Shown here one piece after another: positions 46,545-60,679 of a DNA stretch of 64,000 bases. The position numbers and the translations under genes were made by a program. Every line of letters begins with the position of its first letter. Position 1 is the first letter of the stretch. Under the pieces are notes generated by a model. It worked only from the letters and a program-made list of their open reading frames with translations, made no database searches and had not been told where the DNA came from. Source of the DNA: Vicia villosa (taxonomy: Eukaryota; Streptophyta; Magnoliopsida; Fabales; Fabaceae); NCBI RefSeq assembly GCF_029867415.1, contig NW_026705791.1, forward strand, positions 171,501-235,500. Reading direction: 5' to 3'.

Positions 46545-49500
46545 ATGGATCTAGCGGTGGTTGGTCGACACGCGATGCTCTTCGACGACGACGGCATGGC
46601 GGCGTTCGTGAATTCACCGGAAGCTCTCGTTGATTGGAACTCCCTCTCAATCGATCGCTACGATGTTCGACATCTCCTCTCTGGTCCGATTCCGCCTCGC
46701 CCCAAGCGCCGTCCTCTTCATCCTCCTTCTTCCGTCGAAGCAGACCTTGATCATCAACGTTATCTGGATCTTCCTTCATCTCCTCCTCACGAAGAATCAC
46801 AAGGTAAATTAACGTAGTTTCTCTTCTAGCTTCTTATTCCTTTCTTTTATATTTTGTTTATTCGCTGTTGTTTTATGCTTAGTTTCTCTTTTATTTAGCG
46901 TTGTTTATATTGGATCGAACTTAGCGGTGTTGAGATTGCTTTATGTTTTACTGACGAGAGGAATTGCAATTTTTTGTAAGTGTAAGAGTTGGAACGTTAA
47001 TTAGTGGATTTAATGGAAGATAGTTTAGTTAATAATTATATAGGAAAATTTTAGCAAAAAATTATGAAACTGTTTGACTGGAATTTTGGTTTCTGATGTC
47101 AGTACTACCTAGTGAATAAGGCATTATGGCTTGATTATTATTGTAGTGCTGATTTTTGTTCCGTAGATGGAAAAGTTGAATGTTTTGATGTTTGATGAAA
47201 GGATTGCATGAACATATTGTTGTGTGTAGATTAATTTTAGATTTATCCACATGGAGGAGGGGATGTAAACCATGAATTCAAGCTGAGTGGTTGAAATGGA
47301 GGAGGATTTAAGGGGTTTTATGTGACGCAACGGTACCACTTGAGCTGAAGGGAAAATTTTATCGGACTGCGGTAAGATTTGCGTATGGTACGAGATAGAA
47401 TGTTGGACAATTAAGAAGCAACACAAGAATAAAGTTAGTGTAGCATAGATGAGGATTGGATGTGAGGTAAGACCAAACATGATAGGATTAGAAATAAAAT
47501 AATAGAGTGTTGGGTTAGCACCTATAGTAGAGAAGATGGTGGGAAATAGACTTAGGTGGTTTGAGCATATAAAGAGAAGACTTGTAGATTCTGTGATAAA
47601 AAGAGTAGATCTGATAGAGAGAAGTCAAACAATTAGAGGAAGAAGAAGACTTAGAAAGATTATAATAGTAGTTATTAAGATAGATCTTGAGATTAACAAT
47701 TTGGATAGAAGCATGGTCTTAGGTAGAATATTATGGGGAACGTTGATCCATGTGACCGACCCCACTTGTGTGACAAGTTTTGTTTGTTGTTGTTGTATTG
47801 CTATACTGAAGACTTTTGTATTTTTGGAACAATATTGTGTTAATGAATCATGGCTAATTCTCTACTTTTTTTTTTTAAAAACAAGCGAGAATGAAAAGTT
47901 TTTTTAATTGGTTCTCATCTTGGTGACACATCACACATGGATATGTTTAGTTTTTTTGTTTGTACAACAACAATCTTTACATTTGCAGGATGCAATCTAA
48001 TATGCTACGGTTCCTGTGTCAGACTACAAGTAAGGATGTTTTCAACTGGCTTCCTTTTTTGTTGTTTTAGTTTCTTTGGTGTTAGTGCTCTTACTCTTTT
48101 AGGTGTATGATATAATTGCAGTTGAGAATTGTATGTGATTCTGATGAAGATGTCTTCTTTCTGTGTTTGTTTAGATAATGATTCAGGTGCAGTGGATTCA
48201 GCTGGCTATCGTGCTGTTGCATTTTCATATGAAAATTCTAATGTGTCAACTGAGACAAAGGGCGATGATACTGAGTCTGGTTTTCGTCCCAACTTTCCAG
48301 TACCAGAAAGCTTACGTCATAACCTGGTGAGTAATCTGTCTTAGAATATACTCCGATCATGTGATTTTCATATGTTTTAATTGACCCTCTCATTGTTTAA
48401 CCAATGTGACTAGGTGATAATTGTCTAGGGTACATATGTTATTCTAAGGCTTATGATGTCTAAGTTTCAGATGCTTGGAGCATAAACGAAGTTCTTGTGA
48501 CTCGAGGTAGCCATTCACAGGCCACCTTTTTTCCTTTTGATATCATGAGAAGGGGCTGTGCAGGTGGGATTAGAATGGTAGAAATTGTTGATTATTTGCC
48601 TCTTGAGAGAAAATGGGATGAAACATATCTTCATAAACCTCTATTTCTTGATCTTTAAGATTATTCAAGTATATATGAGGTTGTCTTGTGTCTGTTTAAT
48701 AAGTTCTTTATGTATATATATTGCCTGGCATGACCCTTTTTCAAAATTAGAGTTATGCTAATGCTAATTTGAAATTCACATTTATTGACAAAAACCATTT
48801 TTTGTTTTTGTTTTTGTTTTCCAGCCTCCAAATGAGAAGCTACACCAGATTATTTCAAGGACTGCAATATTTGTCAGCAAGCACGGAAGCCAATCAGAAA
48901 TCATTCTGAGGGTGAAACAAGGAGATAATCCAACATTTGGGTTCCTGATGCCTGATCATCATCTTCATCCGTATTTTAGGTTTCTGGTTGATCATCAAGA
49001 ACTTCTGAATGTCGAAACAGTTGATGCAGATTCAGCATTGGACAAGAATAGAAGTCAGGGGCTGGATCAAACAGGTGGTGCATTGTCTTTGCTTGGATCT
49101 GTCTATGGATATGGAGAGGATGAGGATGGCACAACAGAAAATGCTAGTGACCTTGAGAGAAACACACATGTGGGAGTTGTTGATGTGAGTACCACTTATG
49201 CATCTAAAGGGATAGAACAAGCAGAATCATCCTCAGATGCAACCAAGAAGGATGAAAGCATTTCTAAAACTCAAATACCTTTTAAAGAAAAAATTCCTGT
49301 TATAAAGCGGAATCAGTTTATCACTAATGTTAAGACAGTAACTTCAGGAAAGACAAAAACAGGAGATATCCTGGATTCAGGGTCCAATGCTGCAAATAAA
49401 TCACAGACTTCTGTGCCCAGTACAGCTAAGATTGAACTGCCTGTTGTTGAACCTCCATCTGACATAAAAATTGTTATTGAGAGGATCGTTGAGTTCATCT

Positions 49501-51595
49501 TAAAAAATGGCAGGCCATTTGAGACTGTTCTTGCTGAACAGGATCGTGCTCATGGAAGGTTCCCATTTCTTCTGCCTTCCAATCAGTATCATACTTACTA
49601 TCTGAAAGTTCTTCAAACTGCTGAAGAGGTGTGTTTCTAATAATCATTAAAATTTCCCCTTGCAATTCATTTGTTTCTGTGATTGAAATCATGCCCTGAG
49701 AAATGAGAAATTAGTTGCAGTTTACTGCCTTATAGAACATGATTCAAGAACACTGATTTAATAATTTACACATTAGGCTTTCCCTCTAATTATGTTGGTT
49801 ATTCTTGTTTGTAATTATTTCATGTTCGTATTATGTGGACGAAATGCATGCTTTTGTATAATTCATTCAATAGTTCACAAATTTCACAGTATACAAAATA
49901 TTTTGTTTGGCCACGCAGTACATAATTGTGACAACTTATGTGTATTCAAAGCAATAATGGTTACTTCTATTCATCTTTGCTTTATAAAATATTCCTTTTG
50001 GCTAAGTTTAAATATTTGGAGTTATTTTATTTGGGTTCAGGAAGATTTTTTGTGTGATTAGTTCATCTTAGGAATTTTGGGTAGACTTTCATTTGATTAA
50101 TTTTAAGGTTTGTTAAATTTGATTTCGATCTGACCATCTTTTCAATTGCTCTCAGTCTAAATTACCAGGTAAGGGCTACCAGAAGTACAATCCAGCTGGT
50201 CGTGCAAGAGATAATAACTCTGCTGCATATGAAGAAAATGACAATAAATTCAAGATGAATATTGGCAATTTAAAGAAGGATGGTCAAGAGCCAACTCCCA
50301 AAGACAGCCAATCTCAAACTACAGTTAACATCCATGCGGCGGCAGCCGCTGCTATTCTTCAGGCAGCTACCAGGGGCATTAAAAGGCCCAATTTAGAAAT
50401 TTTTAGTAAGACGTCAAGTGGTAATGGTCAAGGCCTTGGAAGTGATGGTAGGAATTTGTCCAGCTCTGGGAGTTTGCCGTCATCTCAACTGCAGGGTTTT
50501 GTTCCACATTGCAATCTGAACGCAGAGGCTAGTGCTTCTGTTCCAGTTGCCAAGGCTATTGCAGAAAAAGTGGCTATTGCAGCAGCAGGCGAGGCAGACT
50601 CCTCTGAAGCACATATGACTAAAGAGCAAAAGCTTAAAGCAGAGAGATTGAAACGAGCCAAGATGTTTGCAGCTATGATAAAAAGTGGAGCTGGAGCACT
50701 TAAAAGTGAACTGCCAAGAGCTTTATCTGTTGAGCCACCAGGCTCTGGGCTCTCAGGTTCGGATGCTGAGATTGGAAATCTTTTGATTAAAGAAAGGGAA
50801 GGAAGTTCTGTTCCGTTCAATGCTGATAACTCAGATAAAAGTCATAAGTCTGAAGAAAAGCTTTCTGATGATAATTCAGATGGAAGTCACAAGTCTGACG
50901 AAAAAGTTGCTGTTGATGATAATATTGAAAGGCGATCAAAAAGAAAATACCGTTCAAGGACCAGTAGACTTGAAGAGGAAGAAGAGGAAGAGGAAGAGGA
51001 AGAAGAAAATAAAGAAGATATAAGGGATCAGAAACGGTCCAGAAAAAAGCATCGATCACATCGATCTTCACACAGAAGTCGGGATAGAGATTCAGACAGA
51101 GACAGGGACAAAATCAGGCGGAAGCACAAGAGAAGAGATTCAGACAGAGATAGGGACAGGATCAGGAGTAAGCATGATAGCTCTTCAGATGATGAGCATC
51201 AACACTCAAGGCATCATCGCAAATACAATAGCTCCTCTGATGAAAAGTACGGCTCTCCTAGGCGACATCGTGGAGAGAATGACTTGTCAGACCGGGAGCG
51301 TAGACATTCGCGTAAACATTATAGTTCATCTGAGGATGAGCATATACACCGACACCGAAGCAGAAAGACAAAGCATAAGAGTAGGAGGTCTCATGCTGAA
51401 AGAGAGGCTGAGTTGGAGGAGGGGGAGATAGTGAAATCAGACAAGTCGCAAGTAAGCGAACTTGGGCGAGTTAGCAGGGAGGCTTCTGCTGAATTATATA
51501 AGTCTACAAAAGCACCATCTCAATCACCTGAAGTAACTAATGTTTCTGATGAACTTAGAGCCAAAATTAGAGCCATGTTGATGGAAAATTTGTGA
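46545..51595 (+). CDS. SWAP/Surp-domain splicing factor (suppressor-of-white-apricot homologue)
   Basis: Four exons (46545-46803, 48175-48326, 48825-49628, 50156-51595) with GT-AG introns give about 884 residues. Residues 1-60 are the conserved plant N-terminus (MDLAVVGRHAMLFDDD, DRYDVRHLLSG). The first Surp module is about 138-195 (LHQIISRTAIFVSKHG, PYFRFLVDHQ) and the second about 350-400 (IVEFILKNGRPFE, RFPFLLPSNQYHTYYLK). The C-terminal part has an acidic run (about 675) and a long Arg/Ser/Asp/His-rich RS-like domain (about 690-820), ending in LRAKIRAMLMENL. Surp modules bind other splicing proteins or RNA. The product should be a nuclear regulator of pre-mRNA splicing. The spacing of parts and the joining of the frame across all introns make this a well-supported, intact gene. 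Confidence 0.93.
47275..47790 (+). pseudogene. RTE-type LINE reverse transcriptase tail within intron 1 of the SWAP gene
   Basis: The reading shows LKGKFYRTAVRFAYGT, then MVGNRLRWFEHIKRRLVDSV and SQTIRGRRRLRK with LEINNLDRSMV, the conserved end of plant RTE elements. It has internal stops, has the same orientation as the gene, and ends about 380 bases before exon 2. Confidence 0.8.
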
Positions 51596-51599
51596 AACC

Positions 51600-52560
51600 A
51601 CATTTGGGCTCATAATGTATTATTGTTAATCCTCGTTAAGTTGTTGATTATTTATCTAGTCTTTTGTTTCACCTTACCTAATACATTGCGTATCAATCAT
51701 ATAATTTTATTACTAAGTGGATTTTGTCTAAGTTAATTAAGAAGATACTGACCAGGATTTGAGCATCATTCTTATAATTCCAAACTCTAATAAACACTTT
51801 TTTCTGCATAAATTTATCGACAAAGTAATAGTAGAAGTGTGCTAAAGAAAAGAATCTAACCACCAGCCAATAAATCATCTTCTAATGACTTTGACAAATT
51901 TTATTCACTTATGTGAATTTATATGTTCTTATTTTGATACATTCCTTTTCTATAAATGCTTCTTTGAGGGCACACATAACCAGATGATCCTCACGAGTTT
52001 TATCACAATGGGAAGATTCATTGCAACAACAAAACTATTAAACATAAAATAAAACAAACTAGTGTTAATAATATTATTTTGTTGTCTAAATTTGTTTATT
52101 TTAATTTTAAATATTTATTTATCATTTTTTTATATGTTAATATTTTTTAAATTCATTATGAAGTGAGGTAAATAGAGTGGCTCCATTAAAAAATTAAAAT
52201 TGAAATTAGTCCCTCAATTAAAAATACAAAATGTTCTTTTTTTATTATTGAATTTTTAAAAATTTAAAATAAAAAAACCTTAAACCTAGAAACCTTTTAA
52301 AAAATAAATAAAAATAAATATTTTATTAATTAAACTAATGATTATTATTTTATAATTGTCTATGAAGAGAGTTGAATTTATATCATAAAATTATAAGGTT
52401 AAAAATTTGAATTAATATATTTCATTTATTTCTATTATTAAGTTAAATTATTAAAATAATATTAAGAGATTATATTTTTTCATGAGTATTATATATTTCA
52501 TTTAGCTTGTTTAAAAGTTTAATTTCTCATTTTCAGCAAATCAAATTTAAATATATTTAA
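51600..52560. other. AT-rich DNA after the SWAP gene, nothing recognised
   Basis: 3' flank of the gene and A/T-rich spacer. I see no repeat family or open frame that I can support. Confidence 0.5.
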
Positions 52561-52579
52561 AAATCATATTAGATGATAA

Positions 52580-52581
<2 letters not shown>

Positions 52582-52666
<85 letters not shown>
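52582..52666. repeat. (AT)n microsatellite
   Basis: About 85 bases of AT dinucleotide. Confidence 0.96.
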
Positions 52667-52672
<6 letters not shown>

Positions 52673-52719
52673 ATTCAATAATACTAATTTAACTTTAATA
52701 TACCTTTGTTGTAAATAAT

Positions 52720-53350
52720 AAGGTTTGGCAAGTTATCAGGGATGATGCGTTGAGGATTGGTATCCAAGCTTATCATAATTGGTATGATTGGTTCTTAGCT
52801 AGAGAAGAGCATAATTTGGTGGCGGGTAATAATTTATCTATAAGTTGGATTCTGCCTTCAGTTAATCACTTGAAATGTAATGTTGATGCAGGTTTCAATA
52901 ATGTGTGTGGTACAACAAATAGAGGGTGGTGTTTTAGAGACCACTTTGGAAGGTTTATATCTGCAGGGGTGTCCTGGGATGTGGGTCTTCTCTCCGTTGT
53001 CGAAGCTGAAGCAACCGCTTTAAAGGAAGCAATCGAAAATGCTATTTTTCTTCAGTTATCCCACGTCATTTTTGAAACTGATTGTCAGAATGTCACTAAG
53101 GCTATTTATGCTTCTCATGTTGGTTCCTCAGAATTTAGCGTTATTATTAAATCTATTCAGCATTTGTTAGTTTTATTTCCGAACTTTGAGGTAAAGTTCA
53201 TCAAACGCCAAGCGAATTCGGTCGCCCATACGTTAGCTAAGGCGGCCAATTCTTGGTCTCGGCGTAGCTTTTTCAGATATGTACCTCCTTGTATTGAACG
53301 TTATTTGATTAATGATATCAATTAAGTTTGTCCTTGTCAAAAAAAAACCA
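52720..53350 (+). CDS. RNase H-like ORF, probable LINE 3' end
   Basis: The open frame 52750-53325 (191 residues from the ATG; coding similarity starts slightly before, at KVWQVIRDD) is a plant RVT_3-type RNase H domain. Catalytic candidates are Asp in CNVDAGF, Glu in VEAEATALKEA, Asp in FETDCQN and His in ANSVAHTLAKAA. A short A-run (53339-53347) follows the TAA, as at the 3' end of a LINE. There is no intron and no RT before it. A 5'-truncated LINE copy whose RNase H frame happens to be intact is more likely than a host gene, though such domains are also expressed as stand-alone genes. No TSD was found. Confidence 0.7.
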
Positions 53351-53790
53351 CAGCACATCATATTTGTTATTATTGATTGAAAATTTAATGTTTCTTAAGA
53401 TTTTAATAAATATAATTGATTGAAATACATAATGTTTATTTCTAAATATTGTCTATAAACTAAATATTTTTATTGAGCTTTTAGCTTTATTTTCTTAAAA
53501 GATATATAACTAAATGTCGTAGTCAAAACTTATTTTATTTGTTTATTAGTTTGTTTGAGCTTTTTTACATATATTTAAAGATACTTTTAAAATGAAACAA
53601 TGTAATAAATTCTAAAATGATGAAAATAAGATAAAAATAGCAAGAAAATGAATTTATTCTAAATTAATACAATGCTGAAACCTTATCCAATCTTAAAGAC
53701 TTGTTACAAATTTTCATTTTGCTTATTACTACACATATATTAGTTATCTCAATGATTCTTCAAGTTTTGGTTATGTTGTACATGTCTCAT
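53350..53790. other. Intergenic spacer, AT-rich
   Basis: Nothing recognised. It contains the 3' flank of the lipid-transfer protein gene on the minus strand. Confidence 0.5.
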
Positions 53791-53799
53791 ATTGTAGCA

Positions 53800-54249
53800 T
53801 CACGAAACCCTGTACAATAAAAAACAATGTTTAGAACAGAATACACATGTGCTAAAAATTGAATAATACTAATTTGTTTTATGAAGAAAAACTTACGTGT
53901 TGCAATCAATGCTAGGGTCAAATGAAACAGAAAGCTTAATGTTACAAAGTTGTGGTAATTGTTTAGATCTGTCAGGATTAACATTAAATCTGGTTGCAGC
54001 AGGTTTGAGACAATTGCAGACATCTCTTCTACTCTGAGTGGTGTCTGCCTTTTGATTTAAATTATTGGCACCTGCACAACATGCACTAGTTGGTGGTGTA
54101 GCAGGACCAGTTCCTTGCAAATAAGGAAGACATGGAAGCAAGGCTAAAAGTGCTTCAGGACAAGTTATGGCATCAATTTGACGTGCATCTAATGTTGTTA
54201 CTAACATGCCTAAAATCATAACAAAAGAAACAATTCTCTTATCCATCAT
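53800..54249 (-). CDS. Non-specific lipid-transfer protein, type 1
   Basis: Exon 1 (54249-53897) and a tiny exon 2 (53809-53800) are joined by a GT-AG intron and encode 120 residues. Residues 1-22 are a signal peptide. The mature part has the eight-cysteine motif C-x9-C-x16-CC-x19-CxC-x21-C-x13-C, where x16 is slightly longer than the usual 12-14. The intron just before the last residues (...DCNT-VS) is typical of type 1 nsLTP genes. These secreted proteins bind lipids in a hydrophobic cavity and take part in cutin/wax transport and defence. A TATA box (TATAAAT, 54331-54325) is about 80 bases upstream. The second of the two Met codons (MMDK) is an alternative start. Confidence 0.92.
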
Positions 54250-54324
54250 CTTAGTTTGATAATGTGTACAAGTATGATGTTTATGTAGAATTTTAGAATG
54301 TTTGACTTACATGAATATAGCTTA

Positions 54325-54331
54325 ATTTATA
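54325..54331 (-). promoter_or_regulatory. TATA box of the lipid-transfer protein gene
   Basis: TATAAAT on the minus strand 76-82 bases upstream of the start codon. Confidence 0.55.
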
Positions 54332-54339
54332 GGCAAGAT

Positions 54340-55860
54340 ATGTTATCATTTTATGGTAATTTATTAGTGTCGATTTGTTTTTAATATTTTTTTTAAAAGA
54401 TTTTATTAGTGATTTATTATTTATTTAATATGTTTGGTAAGAGTTAATTATTATCTAACTTTTAAAAGACTTTATTAGTGATTTATTATTTCTTTATTTC
54501 TTTAATATAATTTTAAATATTTAATTAGGCATTTGTTTTTATTTTTATTTTTAAATAATTTTTGAAAGAAATTGTTTTAAATAATCTTTAATTATGTTAG
54601 GTCAAAGTTAATTATTAAGATAATAATATTTAAAGATTATATTGTGAAATGTTAACCACTAGACAAGGGCACAAGTAATTCATTTCAGACAAAAAAATTA
54701 GAGAAGGAAAATTTTATATTAATAATTGAAATACTAATAACTATTTTATAATTACATTCTATGTAATATGAAGTTTTGAACTCGTTTCTTAAAATTACAA
54801 AATCAAGCTTTTAACAATGGATTGACACTTCATAGAATAATTATTCAAAATTATTCAAAATTAATACTTACAAAAGTAATTCTTTTTTTGTTAAGTATTA
54901 AATAATAATTAAAAGGTTATGGGCAACTTTAAATTAAAATTTGAATTGAATTGAGAATTAAATTCTGAGTAAACTTTTTAAAAATATTTGCTAATATATT
55001 TTAAAAAGAAACGTATAGATCTTTTAATTATGTACGATAAAAATTGTTTAATATCTGCGTGATTGACATCTCTCATGAGATTTTTTAATTTTGGTGTGTT
55101 AATCTATTTATTGACTCTAGAAATGCATTTTAATATATCATCTATTCATCATCAATTACTTGATAAAGATAGAATAATTTGCATGCCTAATATGCTATCC
55201 ATTCTTTGATCATTAGTGCTATTGAAGAATATACTCTTTTTATTTTTTATTTGTAGATAAAGTGCCATTAACTATCATAAATGTATTTTTATATATGTCG
55301 GATCAACTTTGAACCAATTGATATCTATGCAGTGAGAAAGGAGTTTGAAAACATATTATATGATAGAAAAATACAATTTTTATAATAAATATTTAATAAA
55401 TATTTTTTGAAAAGTTCAATTAAAATAATTCTAAAATATTAATGATTAAATTATTTCAAAATTATAAAATGTTGAATAATCATAAAAAGCACATGTAATT
55501 TTCAATAATGCGTATTTTATTATTTTTTATAATTTAAAAGACTTAAAACTTATATAATTACATTTCAAATAAAAAATAGAATTGATTTAAAATAAATATA
55601 GTTAAATTAACTCATATTTATAAAATTAATAATTATTTGCAAATGTTAAATCTAAATTAAAAAAAATTATTTTGTATTAATTAATTTAAATGTTAATATT
55701 GTTTAAATTTGAATTTCTCAACTCTCGTACTGAGAAAAACAAGTGTGAAATGGAACAGTTGAAAAAGAAGTGTGAAAAAGTCCCACATATGTTGAGATTT
55801 TTTTCTATTATAATAAAAAAAAAATCTCATAAGCAATTAGTTTATTTCCTCTCTAGAGCA
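54340..55860. other. Long AT-rich spacer, nothing recognised
   Basis: Very AT-rich, no repeat ends that I can pair. A small duplicated phrase (TTTTAGTGATTTATTATTT-like) occurs near 54405 and 54480. Confidence 0.4.
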
Positions 55861-55879
55861 CATGCTAAATGATGCCATC

Positions 55880-56205
55880 AACTTCATAAAAGGATCAATT
55901 TTCAAATGTTTTGTTAACATGTCAGCTATTTGCTCGTCACTTATTATCACAAAACAAGATAGTTAGGCCTTCTTCAAATTTTTATCCAAATACCTTAACA
56001 AGCACATGATAGAACATCTATAAATTTTACTTCAATTATTGATAAAATGACTACAAGTATTTATTCGAAGACCAAGAGACTCTATCTCCACTTTAAAAAG
56101 GACATATCTAAATGTACTTTTGCGATTATTTAAATTTTCGACTTAATTACTATCGTTAAATCCAATTAAATCTTTTGTTTTAATTTTCTTTTATAACAAA
56201 CCATA
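55880..56205 (-). pseudogene. Ty1/copia RNase H fragment, decayed
   Basis: On the minus strand LIGFNDSN and VENLNNRKSTFRYVLFKVE match the copia RNase H pattern (DSDWAGDxxxRKSTSGYVF). DEQIADMLTKHLK is the near-terminal box. Internal stops show decay. Confidence 0.75.
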
Positions 56206-56324
56206 GCTAGCCCCTTATCCAGGTGAATTTCTGCTTGAACTAGAGTTAGAGCATAACTCCCCCGGTCTCCTCCTGGAATCAGAGGAGGAGTCTGATGCTT
56301 TTTACTTTTGCATCGATCCTTTGA

Positions 56325-56819
56325 CTAGGGAGCCTCGTCTCCTTTTGTCCTAGAGGGCACCGGGATAGCAACACGAATCTTTTTCGAAGCAGCTTCTTGA
56401 ATTATATTCTCGCGTAAAGGAGCATTGTGGAGGTCCTCTTCAAGGTGTTGAATCCTTTCTCCGATAGCATTTGAGTTTTGTTGTCGAACAATGTTAAAAA
56501 TATTGTTTAGTAGTTTATACATCGAGGTTTTCTTGTAGCATATGAAAACGGGGTAAGGGTTCATGTTGCGTAGTTGAAAGTGGAACATGAGTTTCATGGG
56601 ATTGATTGGAACTGATCTAGCCACTTGTGAAGCTAGAATTGGACCTGGTTGTGGAGAAACTGCCACTCTAGGATCTACTGCATTTTGCGGTGGAGGAATA
56701 TGTGGTTGACTACATGCTACTAAAGTAGCAATGACAACTTTTCGTGCAACAATGGATTTGGTTACCTTGGATCCAACCATTTCTATTGAAGATGAAATTT
56801 GATGATCTGACGATCTCAA
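56325..56819 (-). pseudogene. Open frame of 164 residues, probably retroelement debris
   Basis: The predicted protein has a low-complexity proline-rich centre (PHIPPPQNAVDP), a short coiled region (IGERIQHLEEDLHNAPLREN), and no recognisable domain. It is flanked on the left by a decayed copia RNase H. On the right (56830-57170) is LTR-leader-like sequence (minus strand GGTACCCCCACTCAACTGCA). I cannot give it a function. It may be part of a gag-like protein or chance. Confidence 0.3.
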
Positions 56820-57379
56820 AGAAATGATACTGAAGTTGTGCTAAGTCGAATCGAAATATAATAGATCTTCGCGTTCGATTACGATTAATTACACCGGTGA
56901 TTGGAAAGAGTTACGAACTGCGAAAGTCGAATAACAAATATGAGTTTATGGAAATCGTAGAAATCAAGAGTTGATTCCCACAGACAACGATATTGTTCCG
57001 TCTTGGAACCAGAAATAAGAAGTTTGAACAGAGGTGACAGTGGGTCGTAGCCTCCGATGCAGTTGAGTGGGGGTACCTACAAAGTTAGCATACAAGCCCA
57101 AATCAATATATGAAGAAGAAGAGTGAAATGAAATTGTATTTGAAACTTGTTACCTTAATCTAGAGCTACTCTATATATAGAGAGGGGGAAAATAACGAAT
57201 TAGCTATTTGCTCATCGTTCTTTATGGATGACCGTTGGATGTGATTTATGCTTGAAATCTCTTAGAATCGTAAAAGTAATTGTCTTCACTGACTAGGAAG
57301 ATTATTGGTGGAACAAAACTTTTATTAGCTTGTGGAACGGGTCTTTATGATTGGCCCAGAACACCATTCTTATCATGTC

Positions 57380-57580
57380 ATGCCACATTACTAGTGTAAA
57401 TACTTCATAATAATCAACTTTGTACTTTTGAGTGTACTTTTTAGCTACTATACGAGCCTTGATTGAACTCTATTTATCAATCTTTGTGTTTTATTATTCC
57501 ATATTTATCGCTTTTCATTAATCTGACTTTGGAGAAATTTGACGAAGTTTCCTAACAGTTGGATCCTTTATGATACCACA
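57380..57580 (-). pseudogene. Ty1/copia reverse transcriptase scrap
   Basis: Minus strand reads SSIKARIVAKKYTQKYKVDY and YEVFTLV, the start of the copia RVT_2 domain. At about 57565-57580 the minus strand carries TGTGGTATCA, which resembles a copia primer-binding site. Confidence 0.65.
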
Positions 57581-57584
57581 TAAC

Positions 57585-58560
57585 AATACAAGATTCAAAA
57601 TTGGTGCATGAGAGAAGATATAGTTAAATGGAGAACATGGAAATATTATTCGGGAATATTTCAATTCTCATGAAATATAGTGGGGTTAATGATGACTCCA
57701 ATAAAGAATAAGAAGGAAATTGAGAAGAAGAATGAGACAAAGATGGGAAAGAAAATTACATGGAATCAAATTTTAACTGAAATGGAACGTCATAGTTGTT
57801 AAATGAAATTTTATAAACCTTCCATTCATTTACTTCTTTTGATTTATGTTTCGTGCCGGACAAAGTCTCAATTACACAAGGCACATTTATCTAACCTGCT
57901 CCATCGAGCCCAAGGTATAAATGTTTTTACAAAGGGTTTCCAGGTACACAATCTCTAATCTTCACTTCCACTATCACTATCTTTAACCCTAAACTAACTT
58001 GGGCGTTGAGTGCTAACCATGCAATTACCACCTTCTCTGGTCCTTCATATTAGAGAATAACGACGCTGATTCAAAATCAACATCCCTGGTTCAATGAGCA
58101 CCGTAGTCGCAACATTCGATATGCAGTGCATTATCACTGTAGTGCTCAAGGAACCTCGTTCCATCGTGATTCCCCTGATTCTCTCTATTTATAGTTCTGC
58201 AACGGAACAATTTCAATAATTTTTATTTGGTTCGTAAACAAAGTGATAATAACTACTAAAAACTCATACACACAATTGTAAATACTAGAATTTGAACCAT
58301 GGTGATGACGTCTAACCTAGCCATATCTATTTCAGTAATCTCCTTCTCATGTTTTTTTTTTCAATCAATATAAACTCAAAATTTTTTACCAAGTAATTTA
58401 AGAAAGAAAAAGTTAAAATAAATGTCATTTGGAAATGGGGGGTATATGTCATTAGAAGATAAGCCCGACCCGACCCGACCCAAAAATAACACAATGAACA
58501 GATTGGGCTACACAAAACTTTTGCCCCATTAAGTAAACAAAGGTTTTAGTTTCGACAAAG
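57585..58560. other. Spacer upstream of PYRB with probable retroelement DNA
   Basis: No open frame that I can support. It includes the promoter region of the ATCase gene in its last few hundred bases and a short CCCGACCCGACCCGACCC run at about 58468. Confidence 0.4.
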
Positions 58561-58803
58561 CCGCCTTCTCTTGACGCATCTCTCTATATTCACAGACAGA
58601 CAAACACAGTGGAATCTTTGTTTTCAAGCCGTTGCTTTCTCGTGTCTTCAAAATACAACATTCGCGGTACACTTTTTATTCCTCCCATTTCATCATAATA
58701 TCTCTGTTTTATTCATCAAATTCACTCTATTATCTTCAATAACTTGTTGTGTTTTCACTCTAGATTCTGTTGCCGTCTCTTTCTAATCCGTGTTAGATTT
58801 CAG

Positions 58804-59003
58804 GTGATTCTTCTTTTGTCTCTTTTTGGTTGTATTAAAAAAGTATATCATGTTACTTTCATACTCATACCCTTTTGCTTTTGAGTATTAAATTCATTGT
58901 TTTTGGTATGCTTCTGTGTAAGTTGTAATTTATAAATGATGTTGTAATAGTTCATTGCAAACATTACATGACTTTGTTCTGTGTTTTGTTTTGTGTTTTG
59001 TAG
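58804..59003 (+). other. Probable 5' untranslated intron of PYRB
   Basis: Donor TTTCAG|GTGATT and acceptor TTTTGTAG|CTGATT bracket 200 bases just before the ATG at 59030. The upstream exon (from about 58560) is C/T-rich and has no long frame. Confidence 0.5.
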
Positions 59004-59029
59004 CTGATTATTGTATAGAACAAAACACA

Positions 59030-60671
<1,642 letters not shown>

Positions 60672-60679
60672 AAGATGCA

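Noticed and set aside
47141..47148. TTGTAGTG as the missing right end of the CACTA terminus at 3762
   Set aside because: No subterminal repeats around it and much too far away. A chance octamer.
47990..48030. Possible extra exon in the SWAP gene between exons 1 and 2
   Set aside because: It has AG and GT borders, but its 41 bases would shift the frame of exon 2. Direct joining of exon 1 to 48175 keeps the known protein sequence.
49495..49692. Minus-strand frames opposite SWAP exons (also 50485-50820, 50817-51071)
   Set aside because: Shadows of the coding strand, explained by codon bias of the RS-rich protein.
58468..58486. CCCGACCCGACCCGACCC as a telomere-like repeat
   Set aside because: Only about three units and not the plant telomere unit CCCTAAA.
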